64,000 bases of DNA from Nectonema munidae (lineage: Eukaryota > Nematomorpha > Nectonematoida > Nectonematidae): assembly GCA_030549495.1 (NCBI GenBank), contig JAUIRK010001043.1:1-64000 (forward strand). Reading direction: 5' to 3'. Of this stretch, positions 1 to 10,789 are shown piece by piece. Within the stretch, counting starts at the first letter, position 1, and the number at the start of each line of letters is the position of its first letter. Position numbers and translations under genes: made by a program. The notes beneath the pieces were generated by a model. It was not told the origin of the DNA. It did not search any database and saw only the letters and a list, made by a program, of their open reading frames with translations.

Positions 1-906
1 TATGTTTTAATTAGGATACTTTCTGAATTTATCAAATCATAAAAATATTTAGAAAATTTTATCAACTAGAAAATATTTGATAAAGTTGAAAATGTGAACT
101 TTGATATCTCAATTATGTGAAGTAACACACTTTGATCAAAGAATCTTTATTATATATATTTAAGAGAAGACGTAAATCCTTTGATCTAATTGGATAAAAA
201 AAACCACGAATAACCATTTGTTTAGTTTTAACGAATCAAATTAGATTATAATCGGACATATTTGTTTGAAACTGGATAATATTTATTTGATAACTGGATG
301 GTTAGATACAGGGATAACTCTTTTGATCTATAATATAATTTAACAGCTCTTTTTTTAATTTATCAAAAATAAATGTATTCTAATGCCCCATACCTCTATA
401 TGTTTGGTATTGAGTTTGGTGCTTTAACTTTTGATCAAAGACATCCGGTTCACAATTGTAGTTGTTACAAAGATTCGGCGTTAACACCTTTTTACTAAAC
501 AAAGCAAAAGTAAATATATTCTTCATTTCATTAAAAATGAAGTATACTTATCATCAGAGTTGCTTTCAAAGTCTCGCCGTGGAGTTAATGTATCACCGAA
601 GTTTGGTAAAGATCTAATCGGATTCCAATTTGTTTTGATTGGCAGAAGCCTTGATTCCGATAGAACATGTCTTACACAAAGAAAGTTCTTAAAAATTATA
701 GTGATTAAAAAAAATTTATAATGCATATTTTATAAATAGGGAATATAGTAAGGAGAATATTCCGACTATTATGATTCAATTTCAAATTAAGTCAAACATA
801 AAGAGAATGGAAACACTTTTATGGTGAAGATGTAAGGGGAAATTTCTATCCTCGGTCTTCTGCATGACTTAAGCTGAAAAAGACTCATAAAGTCCGAATA
901 TCCTCT

Positions 907-1044
907 TTAACCGTTTAACGACCACAGTCGACATATGTCAACTTTACAAAAATGTGAATCTTCTGCGTTTATTACTGCTTTTTAATACGAATCTTCTGCT
1001 TTACATTTTATATCGTTTGATTATTCTGGTTGTTAACGGGTTAA
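907..1044. mobile_element. TTAA-flanked MITE (piggyBac-like), copy 1
   Basis: A 130 bp non-coding unit begins CCGTTTAACGACC, ends GGTTGTTAACGGG (near inverted ends), and is bounded by TTAA on both sides. TTAA duplication and CCC/GGG termini are hallmarks of piggyBac-type elements. The interior carries spaced copies of a (C)TTCTGC / GCAGA(C/A)GA word. It has no coding capacity. Confidence 0.7.
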
Positions 1045-1087
1045 TTCAAATCTTTTGCTTTATACTAGATATCGTCTGATTATTTGT

Positions 1088-1221
1088 TTAACCCATTAAG
1101 TACCATAGAAATCAGACGATATTTAAAAAAACGCAGACGATTTATATTCAAAGTCATTGAAAAAAGCAGACGAAGATGAAATTACTTATGTTCCCAAATG
1201 GGAACATTGGGACTTAATGGG
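1088..1221. mobile_element. TTAA-type MITE, copy 2
   Basis: It begins TTAACCCATTAAGTACC and ends GGGACTTAATGGG, with near-perfect inverted ends. Inside are three copies of the GCAGACGA-like word and the palindrome GTTCCCAAATGGGAAC. The right-hand TTAA has been lost. Confidence 0.75.
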
Positions 1222-1355
1222 TCACTTTTGACCAGAAAAATCGGACGATATTTATTAAAAAGCAGAAGATTCATATACAAAACTATTTGAAAAAGCAGGC
1301 GAAGGTAAAATTGTTTATGTATCATATATGTTACACTGGTCACGAAAAGGTTAAA
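1222..1355. mobile_element. TTAA-type MITE, degenerate copy 3
   Basis: It abuts copy 2 and holds TTTGACCAGAAAAATCGGACGATA with the GCAGAAGA and GCAGGCGA words, ending GGTCACGAAAAGG before TTAA. Related sequence occurs at 36643 and 44985. The left boundary is unclear. Confidence 0.5.
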
Positions 1356-1376
1356 TAAAAATTAGTCTCACCATCT

Positions 1377-1585
1377 TACTATATTCCCCGTTTATATTCT
1401 GAATTACATAATGTGACAGCATATCAACCTGACCCATCTGTTTCATATTTTATTATATGAATATAGAATCAAAAGTTTGGAAAAAATAAACCTCTTTCAA
1501 ACAAAATAAAAAATTCTAAAATTATTACCACCTAAATTGGAAAAAAATGAAATAATAAAATTTTTTTGCAAAAGTTATATTTGTA
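1377..1585 (+). repeat. Left terminal inverted repeat of the 2.9 kb element
   Basis: It begins CTCACCATCTTAC and includes TGACAGCATATCAACCTGAC and TTATTACCACCTAAATTGG. Its reverse complement is at 4092-4310. Confidence 0.85.
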
Positions 1586-2400
1586 TGCATAAAGCCTAGA
1601 ATAGGCGCATGTGATTCCTTGCTTCTGTAAAATGTTTTACTTCTTTTTTACTATAGCATATATGGAAGAAGTATCAATAGGCATTTATATATTAAAAGCT
1701 TTATCTTTGTAGAACCCACATTCCCTCAACTTCATGGCGATTTGATTGGTATGCTAAGATATTTTTAAGAGTCGTATTTAAAGTTAATCCGCGTAATTAC
1801 TATGACTTACTTCTTTAAAAAGTATAAAAATTCTCAATGTTGATAAGATTAGTGTTAGGGCTTCGTTCTAACCTTATTTAAACAATTTTTTGCAACTTTT
1901 TTCCTAACATTTATTTTGCAAAGAAGAAGAAGAAGAAGGTGATTTATCGGCATAAAAATGTCATAATTTCAAAATATTGGAAGTAAAGGTAAAGTATTCG
2001 ATACAGCGATTAAAATTAGATTTATATTTTTTTTTTAATATTTTTAGATTCAGTAATGAGTACTCGAACCTCTCCTCCTCCAGTAGGTATTAAAGCTCTG
2101 TTGATTACTTTAGTGTTGGAAAAGTTGTTTTCTTAAGAAATGTTCAATAAAGACTTTTTACAATTTCTCTTGACTTTTTTTTTTATAATTTCCACGTTTT
2201 TTCAATGACTCAACGCCACTTCATCTATTTATTTAAAAAAATATTTTTTTTTAATTTAAATTTAGACGGACTTTGAGGGTGAAATATTGCTAATAAACAC
2301 AGTCCAACCGCAAAACCTTTCTTCATATTCTTTGTTCGCATAATGGCTATTATACACCCACCAATTCACTTATATAATTAATAATATTAAAATATATATC

Positions 2401-2510
2401 TGTAACGAAATGTCCGGGCACGAACGGTCCTAGTAACGAACTGTCCCGTAGCGAAGTGTCCGGTAACGAAATATCCGGGTACGAAAGGTCCAGTAGCGAA
2501 AGGTGCGGAC
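2401..2510. repeat. 15-bp minisatellite (TARCGAAATGTCCGG), about seven units
   Basis: Successive imperfect units such as TAACGAAATGTCCGG, TAGCGAAGTGTCCGG and TAACGAAATATCCGG follow each other. The array is GC-rich against its surroundings and lies inside the 2.9 kb inverted-arm element. An incidental ORF over it is an artefact of the repeat. Confidence 0.7.
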
Positions 2511-3845
2511 ACCCAGAATATCATCTATATAATAATAGGCATACAATATTTTATAGATTTTTTATTTTTTGTTGCAAAATTTTGTTAAAAACAAAGCAAA
2601 ATAAATTCCAATTTTTCCAAATTATGGTTGGATATTTTATAAAAGAATATGTTTTGTTGAAATTCCTCTTACAACAATAAATCGGTCCACGTTTACAAAA
2701 TCTTAAGTTCAAAATTGCAGTTGATTCGCTTTATAACGTAACAAATGTCATATTCCAATGTTGGTGCTTGACATCAAAACTAGAGCTACGCTTATTGGCT
2801 GCGGATGTGTCACTCAAAGACATTTACAATGAATATTCTGATCACATTATTTACGTAATGGTTTTTTATAGCTTTAGTAGATAAGCGTGATAATCTTGAA
2901 TCATTCAATCGTAAATTGTAAATTGTTTAAATAAGTTTTAGATAAGGTAATTTTGTTCTATCATTCGTTCTTTTTCAATTTCTTTTTTCAATTTACATAA
3001 AAAATATAAAGAAAATGATTCTGAGATACTATTGGAGTGGTGAGAAGATTAATATTTAAAATTAAACCCCCTTCTGGATAGAATTTCTGGATCCAGCAGT
3101 GCTGAGATGTCATGTCACAGACAAAAGTTAAAAAAGAGGTAACTAAATCAGGAGAAAAGAGTGGGGAAATTTTTTCAAATAAAATTATTTGACGATAAAT
3201 TTTTGAACACTTTGGACTTTGTTCAAATCAAATCTGCATTTACACGAAAGAAAAACAAAAGGAAGAAAAGGAAGATGGAGGATGTGATATAATCTATTGA
3301 ATTTCATAATAAATAATTCTTAATCTGAATACTTGTTTTCCCTCTTGTTTTGTAAAATTATCCCTAACCTTAACCATATTAGTTTAAAATTTATAGTGAA
3401 AGGAATTGAATGATAAAAGTAAGGAATTTTTTTTCACAATCTTTATTTGCAAAATAAATATTAGAATAGAAGTTGGAAAAAAGCCATAAACATCAAATAT
3501 AATTTTCAACTTTTTTGGAAATATTATGAAACATTACCTTTCATTCGCAAACATTGAACTAAGATATGTATCAAAAGTTTGCAAAAATTTAATCAATCAT
3601 CTTAAAACTAAACAAGTAAAGCAGAGCAAAACCTGTATTTAAATTAAACTTTTTTGAGCTGTGCTTATTTTAGGTGTATCCATATTATATATAATTTTGC
3701 TTTTCTATTATAACTCACCATTACCCTCAAAAGTTAACACCTTTTTCCAAAAATTATGGTAAAATAGCCCCTAGTTAAACCGAACCCCATCGTTGAGGGT
3801 CGGTCATTTAATTGACCCCAGACAAAAGCACTAATAAGTGCTCTT

Positions 3846-3990
3846 GGGGGCGTGAGTAAAGTTGGTTAGATACTGGGTTTGATAACTCAAGGTCTTGGGT
3901 TCGATCCCGCATCAAGCCTACTTTCTTCACAGTTCGATACAAGCAGCGCAATTGTGCCTTCTCGATGAAAACACCTCATAAAAAAAGAAG
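3846..3990 (+). repeat. tRNA-derived SINE, family A, copy 1
   Basis: It has a tRNA-like head (GGGGGCGTGAGTAAAGTTGG) with an A-box-like segment and a B-box GGTTCGATCCC. A family-specific body follows (TTCGATACAAGCAGCGCAATTG, TGCCTTCTCGATGAAAACACC) and an A-rich tail. Matching copies lie at 26514, 34463 and 60736. Confidence 0.85.
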
Positions 3991-4091
3991 TGCTCCCATT
4001 TCCGCCTTCTCATATAAGCCCATTTATTGTGAAAATCGATATCTGTTTTCCCATGCCTTTGATTGATTTTTCTTTATGATAAGATATAATT

Positions 4092-4310
4092 TACAAATAT
4101 AACTTTTGCAAAAAAATTTTATTATTTCATTTTTTTTCCATTTAGGTGGTAATAATTTTAGTATTTTTATTTTGTTTGAAAGAGGTTTATTTTTTTCCAA
4201 ACTTTTGATTCCATATTCATATAATAAAATATGAAACAGATGGGTCAGGTTGATATGCTGTCACATTATGTAATGCAGAATATAAACGGGGAATATAGTA
4301 AGATGGTGAG
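4092..4310 (-). repeat. Right terminal inverted repeat of the 2.9 kb element
   Basis: The reverse complement matches the arm at 1377-1585 almost base for base, ending GTAAGATGGTGAG. Differences are a few substitutions and small A-run length changes. Confidence 0.85.
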
Positions 4311-4312
4311 AA

Positions 4313-6270
4313 TAATCTTTATTTTTTAGTTTTGATTTACTACGTGTAAATAATTAATTTGTGAGTGTGGCAAGATGTGTCATTTTCTCACTCTGTTTGT
4401 TCTCTTTTGGTTTGAGTGAAATATTTAATAGTACTGCCATTTTTTGAATTAACCACAATTCTCCAAAGTCTCAAATATCAAAAATAAAGTATTTTAAAGG
4501 GATTTAAGTATTTTTTCAAAGCAAATAAGGATAAAATAGTAAAATGATAAAAATATATACCATTTATATACATTTGCTTTGAAAAAAGAGTTTCTACTCC
4601 GAAACTAAGTCAGTAATATCACAAAATAATAGGTACATTTTTTACAATTTTTGGTATTTGTTATAATTTTTCTTCACCTCAAGGGGCATCTCTGTCAGAA
4701 ATATTGTTTCTAAGTTTGAACTTTAGTTTTTTTTCAAATATTTTTGTATGGTCGATATGCCATCTAAGGGAAGAGAAAACCTTCACAATTGTACAGATAA
4801 AGATGCCGCTATTTCAAAATCAAACCAACTACGGTTCAATATATAGATCGCTTCCTGCGCTAGGAAATCTCCTGAATCAAAATTTAACTTTTACTGGTGT
4901 TCATAAACAAACAAAAAACAAACTTACAAAGACGTAGAACAAGGAAGGAATTATGTTCATTTTTTATAGTTGTGATTTTCACAAAGTCAGCCACCTCCTT
5001 CTTTGTCAAACAAGGGAGTACTGACCCATCGTATAACTTTGACATATGCTCCCCCCACTTCATTTGTTTGCTTCAAGATTGCTGCTTCAGAAGATGCCCA
5101 TCACTTCATTCTTGAATAGCCTTTGCTGAGAACTTTAATTAGTTTCTCTGTTCACTGGTGCTTAAAACCCTGGATAGAGAGGCTTTTCGTCAACGGGTAT
5201 AATGAGTATTGTTCTTTCTTTATGCCTTGTGAAATTATATTCTTTCAATTAGCCTTGCAGAGCTTTGCGTGATGATAGAGAAGCTACCAGTGAGGAATCT
5301 AACAAAGTAGTATAAGAATGGTCTTAGCAAATTTTTTTTAATTGCCTTGTTTGGATATTGAATCCTTTATTACAAACTTCTGCTGTATGTATTGTATATG
5401 TGCATGCATGCTATTTCCGCTAAAAGTTATGCATTTTTGTACATAAAATGTTTCAAGGATGCAATGAATGTCAGTGTTCCCAAGGGTTTGAAATTAACTT
5501 TTAGTAAGAAGATAAAATAAAAAGTTTGGTATGTGAAGTTGAATTTTTTTTATTTGTTATCAACTTTCTTTGTTTAAAATGCTCTTAGATTCTTTACTTT
5601 TTGACGAATGGAGTTTTTGCCACACCCGAAAGACTTTTCGCCATACCCGAAGTACTTTTCGCTGCTTTGTACCATGGCTTCGGAGGGAAATGAAGTTGGA
5701 ACGAGGAGAGAGGAGAAGGGATAAAATGTGCTAGGCACTCTGTGTCAGAGCGTTATGTAGTGTATGTATGTTTTATATCTTCAGTGTGTTGTATTAATAT
5801 GCTTCAGAAATTTACACTTTGACGAGATTCAATTTTCAAAATCACAATGAATATATTTTATCTTTAAGTTTTATTCAATCCAAAAATTTGTATCATCATC
5901 TGTCGGTATCTTTCGCTATCTTACGTTAACATATGTCACTCATACTAGAATTTAGATTTAATCCATCAATCTCATGTAATTGAAAAATTGAAATTTTTGG
6001 GTTTTCCTGTAAAAAAAGTAGACTAAATTACCCTAATTAAACACATGCATCCTCCAATTTCGCATATTTTGCACAACTTTTTATGCTAAAACTTCTATTC
6101 ACCATTCATTTCTTTTCCATCATAAAATGTCTCTCTTTGATTGACAGATCACATTGGGCCAGCATCATTTTTGTCGTAACCAACAGAACTTTTTTCCATA
6201 AAATTATATAGATAATATATGATTTCTCGCAACAAACCGTAGACAATTTTTTTTTTCTATCATTATTTAA
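4313..6270. other. Gene-free interval
   Basis: AT-rich sequence without a supported gene. A short hairpin pairs TTTTTCAAAGCAAATA (about 4514) with TATACATTTGCTTTGAAAAA (about 4566). A tandem-like pair of CACACCCGAAAGACTTTTCG and CATACCCGAAGTACTTTTCG occurs near 5620-5660. Confidence 0.5.
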
Positions 6271-6278
6271 TCGTAGTT

Positions 6279-6413
6279 TTCGGTATGGCATCGATAGGGA
6301 AGAATAATTTTCCATAGCTGGAGAGATGGTAAGGAAAGTCACGATCCGGGATCGAACCCAGACCATCTGGATTAACACCCTACGCTCTCACCACTAGGCC
6401 ATCTGCCGACTCG
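6279..6413 (-). repeat. tRNA-derived SINE, family B, copy 1
   Basis: On the minus strand, a tRNA-like head reads GATGGCCTAGTGGTGAGAGC (A box TGGCCTAGTGG) and GGTCTGGGTTCGATCCCGG (B box). The GTGTTAATCC loop recalls tRNA-Asn. A shared tail follows (TACCATCTCTCCAGCTATGG). Paired stems are too poor for a working tRNA. Related copies lie at 16078 and 23640. Confidence 0.7.
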
Positions 6414-6431
6414 CAAGTCTCTCGATTTAGA

Positions 6432-6720
6432 CTAGTATACGAATTTGAATCTTATGTATAACAGACAGCATAAAAAAAAATAAATATTTGAAAAAATAAA
6501 GATAAGGGTATCTGAATTGAAAGACTGAGTGTAGGCATAAAATATTTTGATGTAACGTGCATAAAATCTTGCAGAATGCCAAAATATTTCAAGCTTTTTC
6601 TTGAAATCGTTGACTGTGAGAGAATTCACTACTTCTTCCGGGAAAAAAATCCAATCATCAAAAGCTCTTTTGTATTAAGTAAGCTTTGAAAACATTCAGA
6701 CAGTAGTAAAATTTTAAAGT
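6432..6720 (-). mobile_element. LINE 3' end fragment (C-terminal ORF2 tail)
   Basis: The minus strand encodes PEEVVNSLTVNDFKKKLEIFW, the usual C-terminal tail of CR1/Jockey-like LINE proteins (W-N-x-L-P-x-x-V-V-x-A-x-S-V-x-x-F-K). The upstream part is out of frame, so it is a dead fragment. A second copy of the same tail is at 7076-7245 on the other strand. Confidence 0.6.
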
Positions 6721-7075
6721 ATAGTGGAATTGATACTATAGTGAAATTTTTAGACTTTCGTAAACACTTGAAATGTGCTTGGAATATACGTAGTGTCTCA
6801 TGATTTATGTTTTGAACTTAGTGTCCAACACGCTATACGTTAAAAAGTCTTTGCATTGTGTGTAACTAGTACACCTAGTTGTAGAAATTTAAATCCAACT
6901 ACTCAAATAGTGAATAAAATTTAGTTTTTATTGATAATAATAATAAGTGATCAATGGAAAAAATGATTTCAAAAATAATTTATAATATTAAGATTGAAGG
7001 AACATTAAAAAAACTATTTGCAAAATAAAATTATTGGAATTTTGAAAAAACAATGATTTTGCTGGCAAATCGGGA

Positions 7076-7245
7076 GAATTTCTCCATCGCATTGCTACAA
7101 GTTTAAATCTGAACGTTTTCAAAACAACCATCGTCAAACTTATTTAACGCAAAGACTCTTTGATGATTGGAATTCCTTGCCGGGTGAAGTTGCTAATTCT
7201 CTTACAGTCAACGATTTAAAAACAAACTTGATTCCTTTTGGCTAA
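7076..7245 (+). mobile_element. LINE 3' end fragment (C-terminal ORF2 tail)
   Basis: The plus strand reads NNHRQTYLTQRLFDDWNSLP, then GEVANSLTVNDLK and a double stop, the ending typical of CR1/Jockey-like LINE ORF2. It shares SLTVND with the fragment at 6432-6720 in inverted orientation, so both come from one family. The element is 5'-truncated. Confidence 0.65.
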
Positions 7246-7249
7246 TAGT

Positions 7250-8755
7250 ATCAAGAGACAAATTTTAGGTACAGGCATTCACTTCTATTTTGCTTAAATG
7301 AATATGTTATGTTCTGCTATTTTATAATCAAAAATTCTGGCTATGCTTTTTAATTTGCAACAAAAAAGGAAGAAGAAAGAAAATGACCTACTTTTCCTTG
7401 ATCAAAACCTCTTTCACACCTTTGACATCTTTTTTGCCATTAATTAGACTTAGCTAAAGGATGACAATCTTTTTTTTATGAAGCACAATTTAGCACCATT
7501 TTTATCTTGAAGAGCATAGAGCATAAAGTATTTCTTCTTTGTCGTTTTTTTCTTTGTTAAGAATGACACCACATATCTTAATTTTCCAGAAAAAAACTCA
7601 CAAAGGTTATTCGCAAAAAGAGAGAGATTTGTGTTTCAGTTTCAAGGAGTTCATCATTGTACAATGTACTTTTTTTGTAGCAAAAATGAAAAATGAATTT
7701 TCATTGAAATACCAAGCATGGACAAAATTATAGTATTTGATAAAAGCTTTCAAATTTTAAGTTCAAATTGCAGAAAAAAAGTAGGTGATATTTTTTTGCA
7801 CAAAAAATTATTTGGCAAACGCCATTTTTTCAAGTTAAGTTAAAATATTTCAAAAGAAATAAATAATGAAAAGATGGCTAAACTTTGCTTGAATGGCAAA
7901 GTTGGGGTAAAAGAGAAATGAAGAATATTTCTCGAAGGAACAAATAATAATTCTCTTACCACTCAAAATTTTATGATTTATTTTTGCAAAGACTTTGAGA
8001 AAAAAAAGGGAAAACAATAAAAGTTGAGAGAAATAAATAATATTTAAGTAGAGATCACAAAATGTAGAAAGATTATACACGGAAATGTCACTCAATAAGG
8101 ATCAACCAATGAGAGGGCGTAGTTTATAGAGTACAGGAGGAATAAAATTAAAATAGTGTCTCTTCAAGCAATCGCACATTGATTGAGTATGAAGTGGATC
8201 AACTAATACACGAAAATGAAGCATTCAAGTAAGCATGGACGGCTTTGAAATTTTACTCAAGTAAACAGAAATATTGGGTAAAATATGTTGAAATCTTCTC
8301 AAAATTATATGCAAATTGTTCACTTTTTTAAAACAAATTAGGGAATAATGTGATGTATAATTATAACAATTATGAATAAAAACTTTTTTTTTTTACTTTT
8401 TATCAATTTATTATAAGTTGAAAGAAAGAAATAAACCTAATGAAAAATCTCATCTATTCAAACGAATTAAAAATAATAGGATGCACTTCCGTCTTTTTTG
8501 CACGATTTAGATTAGAATGAAAAATAAATTTCGATATTTGTAATTTTTTTTTTTTTAAAAAACTTTTTATTATATTCTTAATTCAAACTTAGTAAAAACA
8601 TTGAAATACATTAGAGATGCATCTTTTTGCGGATAATCCACATCTGCAGTTTTGATAACTTTTTCAACCTATAAAAATTCAATAAAAAGTAAACATTTTT
8701 CTTCCTTTTTCATAATAGTTAAATCTATTGGAAACTGCACCATTTGAGAAGATTA
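7250..8755. other. Gene-free interval
   Basis: AT-rich, with only short chance frames of low-complexity composition. No gene, repeat family or RNA gene recognised. Confidence 0.5.
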
Positions 8756-8763
8756 CCCTGGAC

Positions 8764-9062
8764 CAGGGATGGACCGAGAGGAGGGGATAGGGGGGATCCA
8801 TACCCCCCCCCCCTCCCCCCACCAGCAATCTATTCAAGAAAAATTAAGGTTGGAGTCCACCCTAAAATAGAAATCAAAATTGATGAAGTCATTGATCGAT
8901 TTTCAAAGCAAAAAGAAAGAAGAAAAGACTTTGTAATATAATTTTAATCATTTATTTTACATACATTTTTAAATTTCTTCCCTAATAAAATGTGTAAAAT
9001 ATTTTGTTAATTTAAGTATACCCCCCCCCCCCCCCCACAAAAGATTTCTGGATCCCCCACTG
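8764..9062. mobile_element. hAT-type MITE with perfect 8-bp target duplication
   Basis: The 299 bp element starts CAGGGATGGACC and ends GATCCCCCACTG. It is flanked on both sides by CCCTGGAC (8756-8763 and 9063-9070). An 8-bp duplication and CAG...CTG ends fit hAT-superfamily elements. Two long C runs lie just inside the ends (about 8801-8820 and 9021-9036). A fragment of its right end may be at 3065-3105. Confidence 0.75.
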
Positions 9063-9070
9063 CCCTGGAC

Positions 9071-10455
9071 TATCCTAAGTAATTATCATGGACAAAGTAA
9101 AGGCATAGAAAGTATACATATGTCTTTCATATTATTAACATACACACACCACTTCATATATAAACATTTTTATTTTTTTCAGGTATAGTTGATTGATTGA
9201 TTGATTAATCGGTTAGGCATAGTTTTTAGTTAATGAGTGATCGATTTTCTTACTTAAGAGCTGTTTTTGAATGTATTCCAATGGCTGTTTCCTTTTTCTT
9301 TGTGAACTGCATACATCATTAAATAAATCATTATTATTTCTATCATTATATCATTATTTCATATTTGCTAAATGCATTTTCCAAGTTCTCGGCTCTATGT
9401 TACTCGATTTTAGTGGCAAAAAATGAGAGAACATCATCTCTCCTTTACAACCTATTAAGCTCAATGCCATCTTCTTTGTCTTATGGATAATAATATAAAT
9501 ATTAACCGCATATGACAGCATCCCATCACTGAAATGTGTATAGGCAGGCATTAGATGCAGCCACTTTTCATCGCATTCCTTCTCCAGCATAACTAACTAA
9601 ATCATCCAAAGTATATGGAGATTAAAAATTTACAGAGAAGAGAAAAAAGATTTTTCTCGATAAAATTAACTCCTGAACACGCCAAACATTCAAGATGTCA
9701 TATATCAGTATCTTTTATCGATGTGAATGAGAGTTTTCAGCTCTTTCAGCGACAAGGCAATGGATGCGAGAAAGCGTGTGAAAGAAAGAAAGAAAGAGAT
9801 GGCTAATCACGAAGGAATACGACAAAATAGAAATAATAGCACACTCTCGATTGATACTCAACACACTTTATTTAGTTTTGAGTTCATTTCAGCAGAACAG
9901 ACTTTTATTGTCTTTAATTTTTTTTTAAAGCATTTTTAAAACCTTTGATTTGAGTATTGATTGTCGAGATGTGGTTGTGAGTACTGGTAGGTAAGTTCTT
10001 CTTTTAAGCGCAAATTTTCTTCGCAACCGTGATAAAAAAGGAAGCAAACAGCTTCAACTTATAAATTCTAGATTAAATCAGGTTTCTCAAGTTAAAATTT
10101 TTGATCTCTTTTCTTGTTAGTTAATATATATCCCATTAGTGCCCATTATCCCTTTTTAATAGTTTCTATCATTCTCTTCAATCCTTTATAACTTTATAAA
10201 AAAAATTTTTTTTTCAATTTGACTTATGTAAAATTCAAATATTTTTTTAAAGCAAGTTTTAGAACTTGAATCATAATCTGATCTTAACTGCTAAGTAGTA
10301 AGTGTTAATTGCGTAAATAGGTATTATAAAATGTGCGATTTTTTCACAGAAATGTTGTGTATATTTTAGAGAAATTTTTTTTTGATGACTTTTCCATTTT
10401 CATCCAGTCTGTAGATCAAGACTCGGCAAACAACAAGACTTGATCTAGAGAAAAA
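9071..10455. other. Gene-free interval with short simple repeats
   Basis: It contains a (TTGA)n run near 9190-9206 and a (GAAA)n run near 9783-9800. Open frames at 9354-9590 (minus) and 9615-9806 (plus) have no recognisable motif and are not called as genes. Confidence 0.5.
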
Positions 10456-10463
10456 CTCTAGAT

Positions 10464-10781
10464 CAAGAGTGCGGCAAAGTGGTCGATATGGACCCCTGGA
10501 GGTCGATAACAGATCTTTAGGGGTCGAAAAAGTAGACAAACTTACCAAAGTGTGTAATGCTTCATATATACTTTATAGTAGAAATCTCCTTTTTCTTTCA
10601 AAACATAGCTTAGGATATTGTATAGCATAAGATATATGAAACATGTTTGATTGGTCTAAAACTTTTAATTGTTTGACATTGATTCGTGTTTTTATGAAAC
10701 ATTTCTATGTGGGGTGGGGGTCGGTGTTAAGACAAATGTTCTATGAAGGGGTCGACGAGTAAAAAAGTTTTCTGATCCCTG
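10464..10781. mobile_element. hAT-type MITE family H1, copy 1
   Basis: A 318 bp unit from CAAGAGTGCGGCAAAGTGG to TTTTCTGATCCCTG. Flanks CTCTAGAT and GTCTAGAC are an imperfect 8-bp target duplication. Inside are GGTCGATATGG, TTTATGAAACATTTCTATGT and GGGGTGGGGGTCGGTG. An opposite-orientation copy with the same words lies at 49806-50110. Non-coding. Confidence 0.75.
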
Positions 10782-10789
10782 GTCTAGAC

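Larger units (their letters stand above)
1375..4312. mobile_element. 2.9 kb non-coding element with ~215 bp terminal inverted repeats
   Basis: The arm at about 1377-1585 (starting CTCACCATCTTACTATATTC) reappears as a near-identical reverse complement at about 4092-4310 (ending GAATATAGTAAGATGGTGAG). By eye the arms differ at only a handful of positions over some 215 bp. The 2.5 kb between them has no open frame of note but holds a 15-bp minisatellite and a tRNA-derived SINE. TA dinucleotides lie just outside both ends (1373-1374, 4313-4314), compatible with a Tc1/mariner-type target but weak evidence in AT-rich DNA. It looks like a non-autonomous DNA transposon or foldback element mobilised from elsewhere. 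Confidence 0.75.

Noticed and set aside
3846-3930. A possible tRNA gene on the plus strand
   Set aside because: The same head and body occur at least four times with a common tail, which identifies a SINE.
6330-6413. A possible tRNA gene with A and B boxes on the minus strand
   Set aside because: Acceptor and anticodon stems pair poorly and the sequence continues into a repeated tail found elsewhere; it is a SINE head.
9354-9590. Minus-strand 78-codon frame
   Set aside because: No recognisable motif, no splice context and no support beyond length in AT-rich DNA.
9615-9939. Overlapping plus-strand frames of 63 and 70 codons
   Set aside because: They run through a GAAA microsatellite and show no domain.
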